A stretch of DNA of 64,000 nt. It comes from Nicotiana tabacum. Its lineage: Eukaryota > Streptophyta > Magnoliopsida > Solanales > Solanaceae. Positions 47,046 to 57,907 of the stretch are shown one piece after another; the stretch's first letter is position 1; each line of letters starts with the position of its first letter. The position numbers and the translations under genes were made by a program. The notes under the pieces were generated by a model that saw only the letters and a program-made list of their open reading frames with translations, was not told the DNA's origin and made no database searches. The stretch covers positions 213,330,948 to 213,394,947 of the forward strand of contig NC_134082.1 of assembly GCF_000715075.1 (NCBI RefSeq), given 5' to 3'.

Positions 47046-47222
47046 AAATATGGGTCAAGTTGGGCGGGTTGGATTATGACCCATTGTTTAGCCCATTTTG
47101 ACTCAGCCCATCTTAGCCCAAGTACACTTTGGGCTGGGTTGGGCAATGACCCATTTATTGACCTAACCCATCTTGACCCGCCCAAATTCAGCCCAACCCG
47201 CCCATTTGCCACCCCTAAATTT
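47046..47222. mobile_element. Fragment of a 'gggcgggttgggc' dispersed repeat
   Basis: Repeats of 'gggcgggttggattatgacc', 'cagcccatcttagccca' and 'ccaacccgcccatttgccac' mark a small dispersed element seen more fully at 52795-53270. It abuts the poly-A end of the neighbouring LINE. Confidence 0.55.
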
Positions 47223-47227
47223 ACACT

Positions 47228-48860
47228 TTTTTTTTTTCTTCTTTTGGTAATAAAGATAGATATTCTATTAAACAAACATATGCGTACAGAGGTTTTCGTG
47301 GTCAGGTTTCACTACATAAGGTAAACCATTACTACTACTAGCTATATTGTTTGTAGTTTTAGCAAGCAAGTTACTAGTACAACATCCCAAAATATTGTGA
47401 CTACTGACATAACTTCTAATTTCACACACTGCAGGTTGTACTTGCAAGACATATGTACAATGTGGCAGCAAGCGGGTAGTAGATACACCAAGCTTGTCAT
47501 TATCCCATATCTTACTAATAAAAAGTGGTGGTTCAGCAAAAGTCTGCATAGTAGAGTCTACATTCAAAAAGCTTCATGCATTTGCTAGTCGATCTGCTAA
47601 TCTATTCTGCTCTCTGTACGCATGGCTTACTGACGGATCATGTAGCTGTCTCAGTAGGTGCCTGCAATCATTTAGTAGATTAGCATGTAGTATATTATTA
47701 TTCTGGAGTAGGCTAAGTACCTCTTTAGCGTCAATTTTCACTTGAATTGGTGTTAAATTGTGTTGTACCGCCAATGTAAGTCCCGGTAATAGAGCAAGTA
47801 TTTCTATGGTAATAGGCGCTTGAGAGAATACTGTACCTGAGAAGCCCAGTATCCAATTTCCCTCATGATCCTAATTATTCTGCCAATACCGTTTTTATTA
47901 GTGTGTTGTGAATGTGCTACGTCAGTATTTAATTTATATATGCTAGGTTCCGGAAGAATCCATTTTAGTGGTACTCTAATCCTTTTTTGTATTTTATGTG
48001 ACGAGGCGACTAGATAACAGAATTCAGTCGCTTGTTGCGTGGTGAAATTCTTATTAATGAGATCTTGTCTGCCCTCATACATATTTTTATTTCTAGTTAT
48101 CCAAACATTCTAAAGATTTAATGGAAGATAAGTTTGCCTATTTAAGTTATAAGGAAATTTTTTCTGACTATAATTTAGTAGAGGAATTAACCATTCCTGG
48201 GGTGTGTTATAAGTTAACAGAGTATTTATAAAACTCCCCATGCCCAACGGATTCCAGAAATTTTTAGCATTCGTACATGTAAGAAACAAATGATTTAAGG
48301 ATTCTTCTTTGTGACAGTAAGTGCATTCTGCGTTATCAGTGATGTTAAGATGATGTAGGTATTACAAGGTTGGTAGTCTATTATGGTTAAGTAACCAAAT
48401 GAAATATTTGATTTTAGGATGTATTGGTAGGTCCCAAATCCATTTGAAATGTACCGTGGTACTATTTTCATTTTTAATTTGATTATGTAGAGCTTTATAG
48501 ATAGAATTTACCGTAAATTTCCCATCCCTAGTTAATGTCCAGAAAATATGATCAGCTTCGCACTTGTACTTAGAGATATAAGTGCTCCCAATTACATTTT
48601 TTAATTCCTCCGGGAACTGGAAAGGGAGGTTGTTCCAGTTCCAACTATTGCACTTGTAAATTGAACTAATATTATTATTAAGATGTGAATTTGGTAATGG
48701 GCCACTTATTAAAGAACGAACCGTTAGGCCAAGCTTTATCCACGTATCATCCCAGAATTTTATATGCTCACATGTACCAATTTTCCACTGTAATACTATT
48801 TGGCAAGATTTTCATCCTTTTATTATGTTCCGCCAAATAGTGGAGTGATAGTGGCGGAAC
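47228..48860 (-). mobile_element. LINE (L1-type) 3' end, 5'-truncated
   Basis: The minus strand encodes WKIGTCEHIKFWDDTWIKLG, then HFKWIWDLPIHPKIKYFIWL and CTYCHKEESLNHLFLTC (zinc-finger-like zf-RVT region after the reverse transcriptase). It continues with KWILPEPSIYKLNTDVAHSQ and VKIDAKEVLSLLQNNN / HAYREQNRLADRLANA (RNase H of plant L1 LINEs). A stop and a frameshift interrupt it, and C-terminal FAEPPLFISKIWDNDKLGVS lies in another frame. A poly-A run (T-run at 47228-47240 on the plus strand) marks the 3' end. The reverse transcriptase and ORF1 are absent, which is usual for LINEs truncated during insertion. Confidence 0.85.
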
Positions 48861-49889
48861 TTAAACAAACATATTTATTAATTAAAACTTTAGCCCATAG
48901 ACTTTGACGCGAATAAAATGCCCTCCATGCTAAACTACCCAGTAAATTTATTAAATGGGAATAAAGTTACACATTTGAAGATCCAATGATATCACAATTA
49001 ATCACTCAAATTTTTAAGTTATTGTACCAAAGTTACTAAACTATTTTGGACATCTGAAAATTGTGTATTTAATTTAGATAGAGTGAGCACATAAACTGTT
49101 AATGATCTGATTTCTTTGGAAACATACTAAAGTGAGAAGCAGTGGCAACTAGGATCGAAATATTACCATGGAGTGTATCCTTTTCAACTCCCATCTAGAG
49201 GGATTTTGTACTTGTTATTTTGAAAGGCTGGCGAATTAGAATTGCACCCAAGCACTTTCTTTGAATCTCTCATAAACTATGATTCTCTAGGAGTTTTCAC
49301 CTAATTATAATTTAAAATAGGCAGACTCAGCTTCATTTTCTGAAACAGTTATTGCTTTATTTATCCAAGGGACTCCTCATACTCTTTTGGCATCAAACAC
49401 GAGATATATCACGATAACTGTTACGCGGTGCCTTCCTTAGATTCTTTGAAAGGGCGACATAAGGCTAAGCAACTGATGTCAGTACAATTATTATCCGCCA
49501 ATTGAGGTCCCCTCCGTATGCTAGACGAGACTATTAGTGTCGTAAGGAAAACCAATGTCAAGAGAAATTAAGAGAACATAAATGAGAAATGAGAATTGAG
49601 AATGAAAGAAAGTTTGATTTTATTAATGAAAGCTATTACAGAAAAAGCAACATGGTGTCAAGGGAGAGAGACACCAGTGTAGAGAATTGTTTGCTTGCTA
49701 GAAAGTTTGATTGCTTGATCCCCACTAATAGTGCTTAAAAAAAACCAAAGTTACAAGACTAGACCTAACTAAGCTAGAGAAACAAAATGGAAGTACATGA
49801 AATAAAACTACTTTATATCTATAATGAAAAGGACTTAGTTTTCTATAAGGTAGAAATAGGTCCGTTGTCAGCAACCTTATCTTTGGTAT
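48861..49889. other. Intergenic, no gene seen
   Basis: AT-rich, with purine-rich 'gagaaatgagaattgagaat' text at 49580-49615 leading toward the GC-rich block. No feature is supported. Confidence 0.4.
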
Positions 49890-50100
49890 CACGATCTGTG
49901 CGCGCGGCGCTGTTGGCATCTGCCTGCGGCTGGGCGCTGGCGAGGGATATCAGTGGGGCGATAGAGGCACATGCACGCTTGAGGCCACGGGGCCGTCTGT
50001 GGCGCTAAGCGTTGGGAGGCTTGCTAGGACGCCACGGGGTGCGTCCAAGGGGTCATGGGGAATGGCTGGAAAGTCGCCCATGACATAACGCTCGCGGTTG
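49890..50100. other. GC-rich block of unknown origin
   Basis: Abrupt GC-rich sequence with 'gtgcgcgcggcgctgttggc', 'ggccacggggccgtctgtgg' and 'gacgccacggggtgcgtcc' inside AT-rich DNA. It reads like part of a retrotransposon LTR, but I see no ends, no direct repeat and no coding motif. The open frame at 49787-50008 crosses its edge and is not called. Confidence 0.4.
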
Positions 50101-50460
50101 GCTTCTACTTATGCAACCACATTATTAATTTTTGTAGGCCACAAGTTATTGTTGAGCCATAAATTGTTTTAAGGAGAATCAAAATATAAAGAATTAAATA
50201 CACGAAACAATGTAGAGAATTCAATATAAAGTAGTACATTTACATAAAGAATAATTTACCTAGTTATACGGTGTAATTATCCAATGAAAATGAGTATCAA
50301 TTGATATTCTTTGGACAAAGGTGACTCCGCCACTCGTCACAAGCGCCAATCACCTGCAAGATAAAGCCCATGCTATGTAACGTGCCCTAATTAAAGGTCA
50401 AAGGTATTGATGAAATCCGAAAAGAACGGCTCTCTGACATCTATACTAGAACAGTAATAC
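50101..50460. other. Intergenic, no gene seen
   Basis: No supported feature up to the target duplication of the MULE. Confidence 0.4.
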
Positions 50461-50469
50461 GTGAAAGTA

Positions 50470-51449
50470 CGAAAAAAACTTATCCGCACCGGATATTTAC
50501 ACCCGATTTAGTTAAATTAACCACACAAGACATACTAAGGTCTAGAGGCATATTTTTAATAAAGAAAAAAATAAAAAATAAAAAAGAAGCGAAGTCATTA
50601 GCGTATAACATTTACAATTGTTAAGGTTGCCATCACCGGGTTTTAGTCATTAGCGAAGTCTTTTGAATTTTGATGGTAGAATTTACATACATTCAAGAAA
50701 ATCCTTGATTGCTTATGTAGGCTAGTAAAACTTTTGTAGGAAACCCTTGAATGCTTTGTTGGCTAAAACGAACAATTACATAATCAAAATTGTGCTCTTG
50801 ACTTCATTATATTGGTTGTCGAGTTTGTGAATGAAGATATACCGTAAGCTTTTCATTAGAAAAATTCCTCAATTTAAATGATTTTATCCTTTTAACTACT
50901 AGTTGCACACAAATTTCTCATCTTACCAAAATCTTTTTCGTTATTGCAAATATCTGGTTATTATATTCAGGTATAATATTGGCCGCCTATATCACATCTC
51001 ATATTCTTAACTAAGTTGACATAAGGATATTTACATGAAATAGAAATATGATAAATGAATATGATGATAAATTCAAAATCAACTAATCTTAGCATGGACG
51101 TAAATTTCATGTTCATTCTGGAAATAATAGAGTTTAGTGGCATAGGAGTTTTATGAGATTTAATTTCAAGGGGATGTTTTTAACTACTGAAATAAGATCA
51201 TGTCGATAACTGGGTATGCATGAAGATTTCAAGAGCATATGAACGAAAACATAACAAAACCTACGTGTAAATAGATTGTCGTCATTTAGTTGTTGTTAGA
51301 TGTTAATTATTTTATATTATTAATTAATATTATGTGCAAAATATATGATAGTTAACCATAGTTAATCACTAATAGTAGTAGTTAAATAAAGTGCCATGTG
51401 TCAAATATTTTAGTCGGGTGCAAACACCCGGTACAGGTAAGTTTTTCCC
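50470..51449. mobile_element. Non-autonomous Mutator-like element (MULE)
   Basis: Direct repeats GTGAAAGTA (9 bp) at 50461-50469 and 51450-51458 flank imperfect inverted ends of about 36 bp. The left end reads CGAAAAAAACTTATCCGCAC and continues CGGATATTTACACCCGA. The right end, reverse-complemented, reads GGGAAAAACTTACCTGTACC and continues GGGTGTTTGCACCCGA. The 9-bp duplication is the hallmark of Mutator-family transposition. The interior is AT-rich with no transposase. Confidence 0.88.
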
Positions 51450-51464
51450 GTGAAAGTATTGGCG

Positions 51465-51900
51465 TGAAATTCAAAAATAGCTAGATGTACAACTGGTAAT
51501 TGAAAAATAGCCACAGTTTCAAAAGTAATATAAATTTAGCCACTTTTCATGTAAAGATAATATCTGGAAAAAAATAATGTCCGAAAATATTCCAACATAA
51601 TATGTTGGAGTTCAAATTTTTACATATGAGTTTCCAACGTAATATATTGGAATTGATTTTATAGTGTGGTGGATTTCCATCATAATATGCTGAAAATTTA
51701 TATGCATGAGCTCTATAATCTCGCATATTATGCTGAAACTTTCTGTGTCCTCGAGTTCCAACATAATATGTTTAAACTTTATACGCAGGAGCTCCATAAT
51801 CCTGCATATTATACAGGAATTGTCTATATTTTAGTAAAACAGTGATTATTTTGCAATAATTTCGCAAACGCTGGTTATTTTTCGATTTCCAATTCGAGAA
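51465..51900. mobile_element. Palindrome-rich dispersed element, copy 1
   Basis: Opens with 'gtgaaattcaaaaatagcta' and closes near 'ctggttatttttcgatttcc'. The interior holds diverged foldbacks such as CCAACATAATATGTTGG at 51591-51607. It lies in opposite orientation to the copy at 53515-53935. Confidence 0.7.
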
Positions 51901-52192
51901 ATAACAATCCGAGAAATAACTAGCCTGTGCTATTTTGACAAGTATTGCTACAGAGAACCATCAATTCAGCCCATGGATCCAAAGGAAGGGCCATGTCACT
52001 GCTCCTCTGTCTATTGTTGTAGCCCACGGAAATAAGAGAAAACATCTTGACAATTAGCAGCCCATGACAAAATATAAATATTTTGGATGATATTTTTCTT
52101 ATATCGCGTTTGAGCTAGTATCGCGTTTGGATGATGTGTCATAATTTTTACTTATTTCATTGATCGTAGACCGCACTCTTTAGATCAGAGGC
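51901..52192. other. Intergenic, no gene seen
   Basis: No supported feature. Confidence 0.4.
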
Positions 52193-52449
52193 GGACATAG
52201 GATTTGAGAATAATGGGGGCACTATCAAAAATATTGTAGCAAGCGAGTTTCGAACTCGCGTCATGTGACAAGGAGCAAGGCTTATTCTTAGAAGAAGACC
52301 ATTACTACAAGCATAATTTTGTTAATGAGAGTGCCAAGAAAAATATTTAAGGGGTCCCCAACGTATATACAACTATGTATATATAGAGTTTTTATCGAAA
52401 TTAACGGGTTCACGTGACCCCTCAAACATGGATGTAGGTCCGCCTCTGG
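52193..52449. mobile_element. Small inverted-repeat element with a T-arm-like hairpin
   Basis: Ends AGAGGCGGACATAGGATTT and, in reverse complement, AGAGGCGGACCTACATCC. TTTAGA stands outside both ends and may be part of the target duplication. Inside, GCGAGTTTCGAACTCGC at about 52245-52260 is a perfect foldback resembling a tRNA T arm. No protein is encoded. Confidence 0.6.
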
Positions 52450-52794
52450 TTTAGACGGCACCCTTAAGGTGAAATGACTAAGATTATCTTGACCCGTTCT
52501 ATTGTTAATCAAGGAAAGCTAGCTAGAATCCAAATATATTGCTATTTAAATCCAAAAATATATTAGACAAATGTTTAAAGATTAATTGTCAGGTTAAGAC
52601 AAATTCATCAGGCAAAAATGGTAGGTACTAGGTTCGTCGTGGCGCTAGCAGGCTAGGAACTTGCCATTACATCAACGCATCAACCAATTCGCTGTTTGTT
52701 TTTTCCCATTAAAATTTTCTCTATATTAATAAAGCTGTCTCCTTTAAGCATTTTAAACAACGCTTCTAATTATTATTAAAAGGCTTAAGTAGAG
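52450..52794. other. Intergenic, no gene seen
   Basis: No supported feature. Confidence 0.4.
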
Positions 52795-53270
52795 GTGTCA
52801 AATGGACGGGTTAGACTGATTTTGCACGGGTCAAAAGGGGTTGAGTCAATAATCCGTCCAAAAATAACTTGGGTTAAAATGAGTAGGGTCAAGTTAGGCT
52901 AAAATTTGATTCATAGCCCAACCCATCAAATTCTTACCAAACTTTAATTAATGTGTATTATTTTTTTATGAATTATTTAATTATCAAATAAGTTTTTTTT
53001 TTCTTTTGTTATGGTTATATATAACATAATAAAAAAAATATATTTTTGAGATATTTTAGCAAAGTTACTTATGGATTAATTTGGGCTAAAAATCGGCAAC
53101 GTTTTATAAGTTGAAATGGGCTAAAAATCAGCCCAACGTTTGATAGGTTTAAATGGGCTAAAAATCAAGATGTATTGAGTTCAACAAATGGGCTGATCAA
53201 TGACCAGCCCAACCTTGGACAAGTTAGACGTGTCAAATGGGTTTGGACTTAAATTACCACCCTTACGCTT
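52795..53270. mobile_element. Dispersed repeat with 'GGTGTCAAATGG' end
   Basis: Left end 'agaggtgtcaaatggacggg'; repeated 'gggctaaaaatcagcccaac' phrases inside; right end 'aaattaccacccttac', which in reverse complement partly matches the left end. Related text lies at 47046-47222. It is non-coding. Confidence 0.6.
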
Positions 53271-53514
53271 AAATGTAGACTATCACAACTTATATATAGT
53301 TCATAATTTATGTATTAGACTTACTTAAAAAAAGATTTGGTGTGTAAAAAATATTTCGTGTTCATGAGGTTTGTCAAAGGAATTTGGTCTCATATGCAAA
53401 GTATGTATTCTGCCATTATCTAACTATGTTTTTTTTCTCTGAGAATCTTAAGAATGAAACGCACGAAATTTCTTTGAAAACTAGAAAAAATAGATTAAGG
53501 GGTTTTGCGTAAAA

Positions 53515-53935
53515 AAAGCAAAGGCTAGCCAGTTTTTGAACTATTAATTAAAAAATAATTAGCGTTTGAAAAGTCATTGAAAAATAGTCATTATATTGAC
53601 GCAACACGGAAAGTTCCAGTATAATATACTGGAGATTGGAGCACCTGTGTATGAACTTAAATATGTTGGAACTCCAGCACACGAAAAGTTCCAATATAAT
53701 ATACTGGAGATTGGAGTATCTGTGTATGAACTTCCAGCATATTATGTTGGAACTCCAACATATTATACTGGAACTCCAGTATATTATGCTGGAATATTTT
53801 TGATTTTGAACAGTATTTTTGTTTAAATTTATCTTTACATAAAAAGTGATTAAATTTTAATTAATTTTAAAATTGTGACTATTTTTAGTTACCGCTTATA
53901 AATCTAGCTATTTTTAAATTTCACTCGTATTTTGC
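53515..53935. mobile_element. Palindrome-rich dispersed element, copy 2
   Basis: Contains at least five tandem foldbacks at 53614-53795, for example CCAGTATAATATACTGG, TTCCAGCATATTATGTTGGA, CCAACATATTATACTGG and CCAGTATATTATGCTGG. It closes with 'tagctatttttaaatttcac', the inverse of the start of copy 1. The open frame through the palindromes is a by-product. Confidence 0.8.
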
Positions 53936-54988
53936 GACCGACTGTAAAGTCCAAGGAAATCAGATGATAATAATAAAAAACGTGCAAAACAAAATAGTCA
54001 TTATCAGTTTCTGATAAGTCATCGAATTTCCTTTCTAAATAATTTATTTAATCAGTGGGTGTCAACATCAACGGTAAGTGTTAGCATTAGATTTGTCAAT
54101 TTAGTCGCCTTAAATTTTGTCCTTTTCAAAGTGCAGGATAATGACATTAACAAATTAACCATTACGTTTTTAAAATTCGATAATCCAAAATCCTTACATT
54201 TGTTTTAGTTACAGCTAGTAGTAATTAGATGACCTTTCCTTCCAAACTCGCCAAACGTCGTAAATAAAATTTATTTTGTTTTTCATGTCTAAAGGCAAAT
54301 ATATTCTATTCTTTTGATTTTCCAATATGAAAATTGAGTAACATAAAATACTTTACTCCACATAGTTTACCAAAAAAACTATAGTTGGTTGTATTTGAGA
54401 TCCTAGTAAGTGACTGTGATTCTAAAGAATTTTAATCATATCAAAAACTTTATTCTTTTTTATTTCTTTTTTCGTGGATAAATCCGTCGAGGCCAATCTA
54501 CGAAGAATATTTAAAATAAGTGCTTATATTCCATCTATCTATTCATGTATATTTCTTTTAATATATCAATTATCATGATTCACATATCACTATTACGAGG
54601 AAATTGATGGAAATTGTCTAGCATAAAAGCCAATTTGGTAATGAATTGGTGATGGAATTATACAGAAGAAAACAACGAATAATAACAATAGATAATGATG
54701 GTCAAAATAGTGATTGATTACACATGAAAATTAAATAATAAACGATTAATGACATATGACATGCTAATTAGGTGCCGACCCTTAATTTGCCTCCAATCAG
54801 CATGAGTCATGAATCAAATCGCCCAGGTTCAATTCATGCCTAATAAACCATTCATTTTCTCTCTAAATTATGTTTTTTATTTCGTCTTTTGCGTTGTTTT
54901 TTTTCTTTTTACATTTCTAGTTGTGCGTGACTGCTAGGTACTAGAAAAATTCCAAACAAAATTATTTGGACTTACATAAATTTATATA
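53936..54988. other. Intergenic, no gene seen
   Basis: AT-rich DNA with no supported coding or mobile structure. Confidence 0.4.
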
Positions 54989-55591
54989 TGTTTACCCTTA
55001 AAATCGGATAACAATTGAATTTATACGCGGTTTTAAGGATACGTGATGTAACTTGATACAAATTAAGAAGACAGATTAAAATTGAACTTGATGATAAGAA
55101 AATAAATGCAAACCACACAAACTGAACAGCCGTAGCATTTGAGTTTGATCACCCGCAAGCCAAAAGATGCCTCAACCAACGTTAGAACGAAACAACAAGA
55201 TGATAAGAACTAGAAACGATCAGTATATTGCTTTCTTTGTGCGTATTACAATGTCCTTTATAAATGATCAAACCTCCCTTTTATATAGTAGGGGAGTCAT
55301 ACTCTTGATACAATTCTATATAAGGTAACCAATCTCATGATTTGCTAATTAATCGGCCTCCCCTTGATACGTGCCGAGAATTCTGCCGTGATCTCCAACC
55401 GATCCCGGATATTTTGGCCTTCCGTTATTTGGCTCGGCAAGGTTCCCTCGATCTTGTTCGGTCTTGGAGTCACGAGCTCAACGATTTAATATCGCGCCTT
55501 GGTTCGATATAACCCGGGTTCAAGCTCTGACCTATTACATTTCAGCCTCGACTGGTCATACAATGGATGAACCCGATTTCGACCGTATACA
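54989..55591 (-). repeat. 3' LTR of the second gypsy element
   Basis: Minus strand starts TGTATACGGTCGAAATCGGG at 55591 and ends GGGTAAACA at 54989. The preceding polypurine tract on the minus strand is GAGGGGACTATC at 55603-55592. Related LTR text occurs at 59493-59764, 60414-60706 and (inverted) 60708-60891. Confidence 0.88.
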
Positions 55592-55946
55592 GATAGTCCC
55601 CTCATTTTTCGGAGAGAAGATGACGAGAAACGATATGAACTTCCGAACCCTGCTTCGATAGATCATGACATAAGCGACAAAAGGATACTGAAACGTCCCG
55701 TTGGTCCAGTCTCCAAGGCATTAAATGTGTGTCAGTCGTTGGCCGGCCACTACTGGTTTTGAACCGTCATTAGCAAATTATAAATATCCCAACTTTCATT
55801 CATTCAAACTTTATGTTCAAAGCTTCTTCTACTCTTGTTTTTCAAGAATCTCTTCACTCTCCAACTTTTGTACCTAGATTTGTTGAACCTTTTACAAATC
55901 ATTAAGTGTAACTTCTTAATTTCCTATTCTTCATCTCTACTTTAAA
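55592..55946 (+). promoter_or_regulatory. Putative promoter and leader of the antisense ORF
   Basis: TATAAATA at 55783-55790 lies about 160 bp upstream of the ATG at 55947, followed by a pyrimidine-rich leader. It drives transcription, if at all, opposite to the element's own gag-pol direction. Confidence 0.4.
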
Positions 55947-57246
55947 ATGGCGAAAACTTCTAAGATTGTTCCACAAAAGGAGACCGCCTCTTTATCACGA
56001 CCTGCCGGTGACGGGACTGCGGCGAAACCACACCCTAAAGAGTTTGTTCCTGGAGGGTGCTCGACCGTTACTGATTTCAAGGTCGAAAAAACTTCCTCGG
56101 TACCGGGTCAATGCGAGTCGGTCTAGAGATATATATGTTTGATCACCAATGATCTCCTCTCCAAGGACAAAAGATGATTGCAACTGGACCGATAAGTACG
56201 TGGTGGTTCCTTCATTTGAGGAAGCAATTACTACCCACGTTGAGGGTTTTTTGAGTATTTACACTTACCCCTTCACATTGGGTCCCTTAGACCCGATCAT
56301 TATCGCCTTTTGCAAGAGGTACGAGGTGACCCTCAATTAAATTCACCCCTCCTTCTGAAGGATAGTGATTCTTCTCTATTTTTTTGTAAACAAAATCGAG
56401 GGGTGTCTCTTTACCCTCGATCATCTTATGCGCATGTGCAACCCCCGGATCTATCGAGGGGGATTAATCAAACTTGCTCGACGGGACACTAGGGCCCTGT
56501 TCTCGAGTATAGATAAGGATCAGGACCGAGGCTAGATGGGCAAATTCGTTCGAGTGAAGACCTTGAACTTGATCCCTACCGAGGACATGCTATTTCTCGA
56601 GAAATAGAATATGAAGCGTAAATATAACTTCGCCTTAAAGATTTATTTATTTTTTCTCCCATTCTCTCCCTTCTTATCACTGTTTTGTGGTACAACTGTG
56701 GCTTGGATGCCGGACGTAGTTCCTCGACTCAAGGAGTGGGTCGAGGACCTTATGTCACAGAGACCATATTCCGAGCACGCATGGCGGGAGCTGTCGAAGG
56801 GTCGTTGGGAGGCCCGTAATCATGGTAAGTTTTCTTTTCTGATTTAATAATGTTGGATTTTCTCCTTGCATTGTCGAATTCTTATGGTTTTGCGTTCGTT
56901 TGTAGGTCTCCCCAAAGATGTTACTATGAGGCCTCCATCCGGTAATGAAGATGTGCCTCTTGAGTCCCTTGCTCCGAGGCAGGGTGATGAGAAGAAAAGG
57001 AAAAGGGCCTTGAGTTCTCCAAACTCGGAAAAGAAAAAACCAAAGAGGAGGCCGACGTGTAAACCCAAGGGAAACACCAGCGCTCTACCCTCGGACTCAG
57101 TCCACCGACTAAGGGATGAGTCCAAAGGAGAAGAAGAAGAAGAAGAAGAGAAATCCAAGCTGGTGTCCCACATAGTAGGAGCGGTTCAGTCGGTATTCGT
57201 CTACGAAAGGCGCACTCGTATGCCTTTCGAGGCTTCCCCCATGTAA
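55947..57246 (+). pseudogene. Antisense ORF of the gypsy element (PF04195-like 'putative gypsy type transposon' protein)
   Basis: Starts MAKTSKIVPQKETASLSRPA. Later segments read EGFLSIYTYPFTLGPLDPII, CKRYEVTLN, VAWMPDVVPRLKEWVEDLMS and AWRELSKGRWEARNHG, then GLPKDVTMRPPSGNEDVP and a Lys/Glu-rich tail. A clear GT-AG intron (56824-56906) joins NHG to LPKD. An intron before VAWMPDV is likely but its acceptor looks damaged. Stops and frameshifts break the first exon. Tat-lineage elements are known to carry an extra ORF antisense to gag-pol in this position. Its function is not established. Confidence 0.75.
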
Positions 57247-57659
57247 ATATTCTTAGGTAAGGGTCTCCCGAATAAGGCGTTGTACCTCATGTCCCCTTCG
57301 ATCACATAAAACTTGGTATCTAGGGTGATTCTGGCTACGTTTACTAGCAATGTTATTTCTCCCTTAGTAGTTTCGCAAGCCATATTGAATCTGCTTAGCA
57401 CTCGGGCCGCAGGCATGATTTGGTCCAGTAGGCCGAGTTGCTCTACGACCCTCGATCGAATGATGTTGGCCGAGCTACCTAGATCAATTAACACACATTT
57501 CAGTCGACTTTTATTCATGAGTACAGATATTACCAGTACATCATTATGGGGTTGCATGATTCTTTCTGCATCCTCGTCATTGAAAGATAAAGTTCCTTCT
57601 TGTATGTAATCTCGAGTCTGTTTTTCCCTCGTGATCGATATTTTGGTGTGCTTTAACAT
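57201..57659 (-). pseudogene. Gypsy protease domain remnant
   Basis: The minus strand encodes YIQEGTLSFNDEDAERIMQP, SRLKCVLIDLGSSANIIRS (aspartic-protease motif with the catalytic Asp in LIDLGSSA) and EGDMRYNALFGRP. The normal text changes after FGRPLPKN, and the frame meets the antisense ORF near 57240, which marks the pol deletion. The enzyme would cleave gag-pol. This copy is cut off from it. Confidence 0.85.
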
Positions 57660-57907
57660 CGGACCTTGAGGAACATCGCTTTGATGATTATATGAATGAT
57701 GTGTTGATGCTCTTCTTGTTCGTTTTGTTTATTGAAATCCTTGTTTCTAAAATGATTCTTGGCTCGGTCGCTCAAAAATTCCTGAAGGTGCCCGTTGTTG
57801 AATAACTGGGCTACTTCTTCTCTTATCTATCGACAATCCTCCGTTCTGTGGCCATGAGTGCCATGATATTTGCATATTTGGTTGGGATCTCTTTGGGCTG
57901 GAACGGT
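57660..57907 (-). pseudogene. Gag-to-protease linker with zinc-knuckle trace
   Basis: Between the gag and protease frames the minus strand encodes CHGHRTEDCR-like and EVAQLFNNGHLQEFL phrases with stops and a frameshift. This is the remains of the nucleocapsid region. Confidence 0.6.

Noticed and set aside
54770..54860. Possible tRNA-like T arm ('ggttcaattcatgcc')
   Set aside because: No cloverleaf, A box or SINE body could be found around it.
56844..57173. Minus-strand Ser-rich frame opposite the antisense ORF
   Set aside because: It is a shadow of the Lys/Glu-rich tail on the plus strand.
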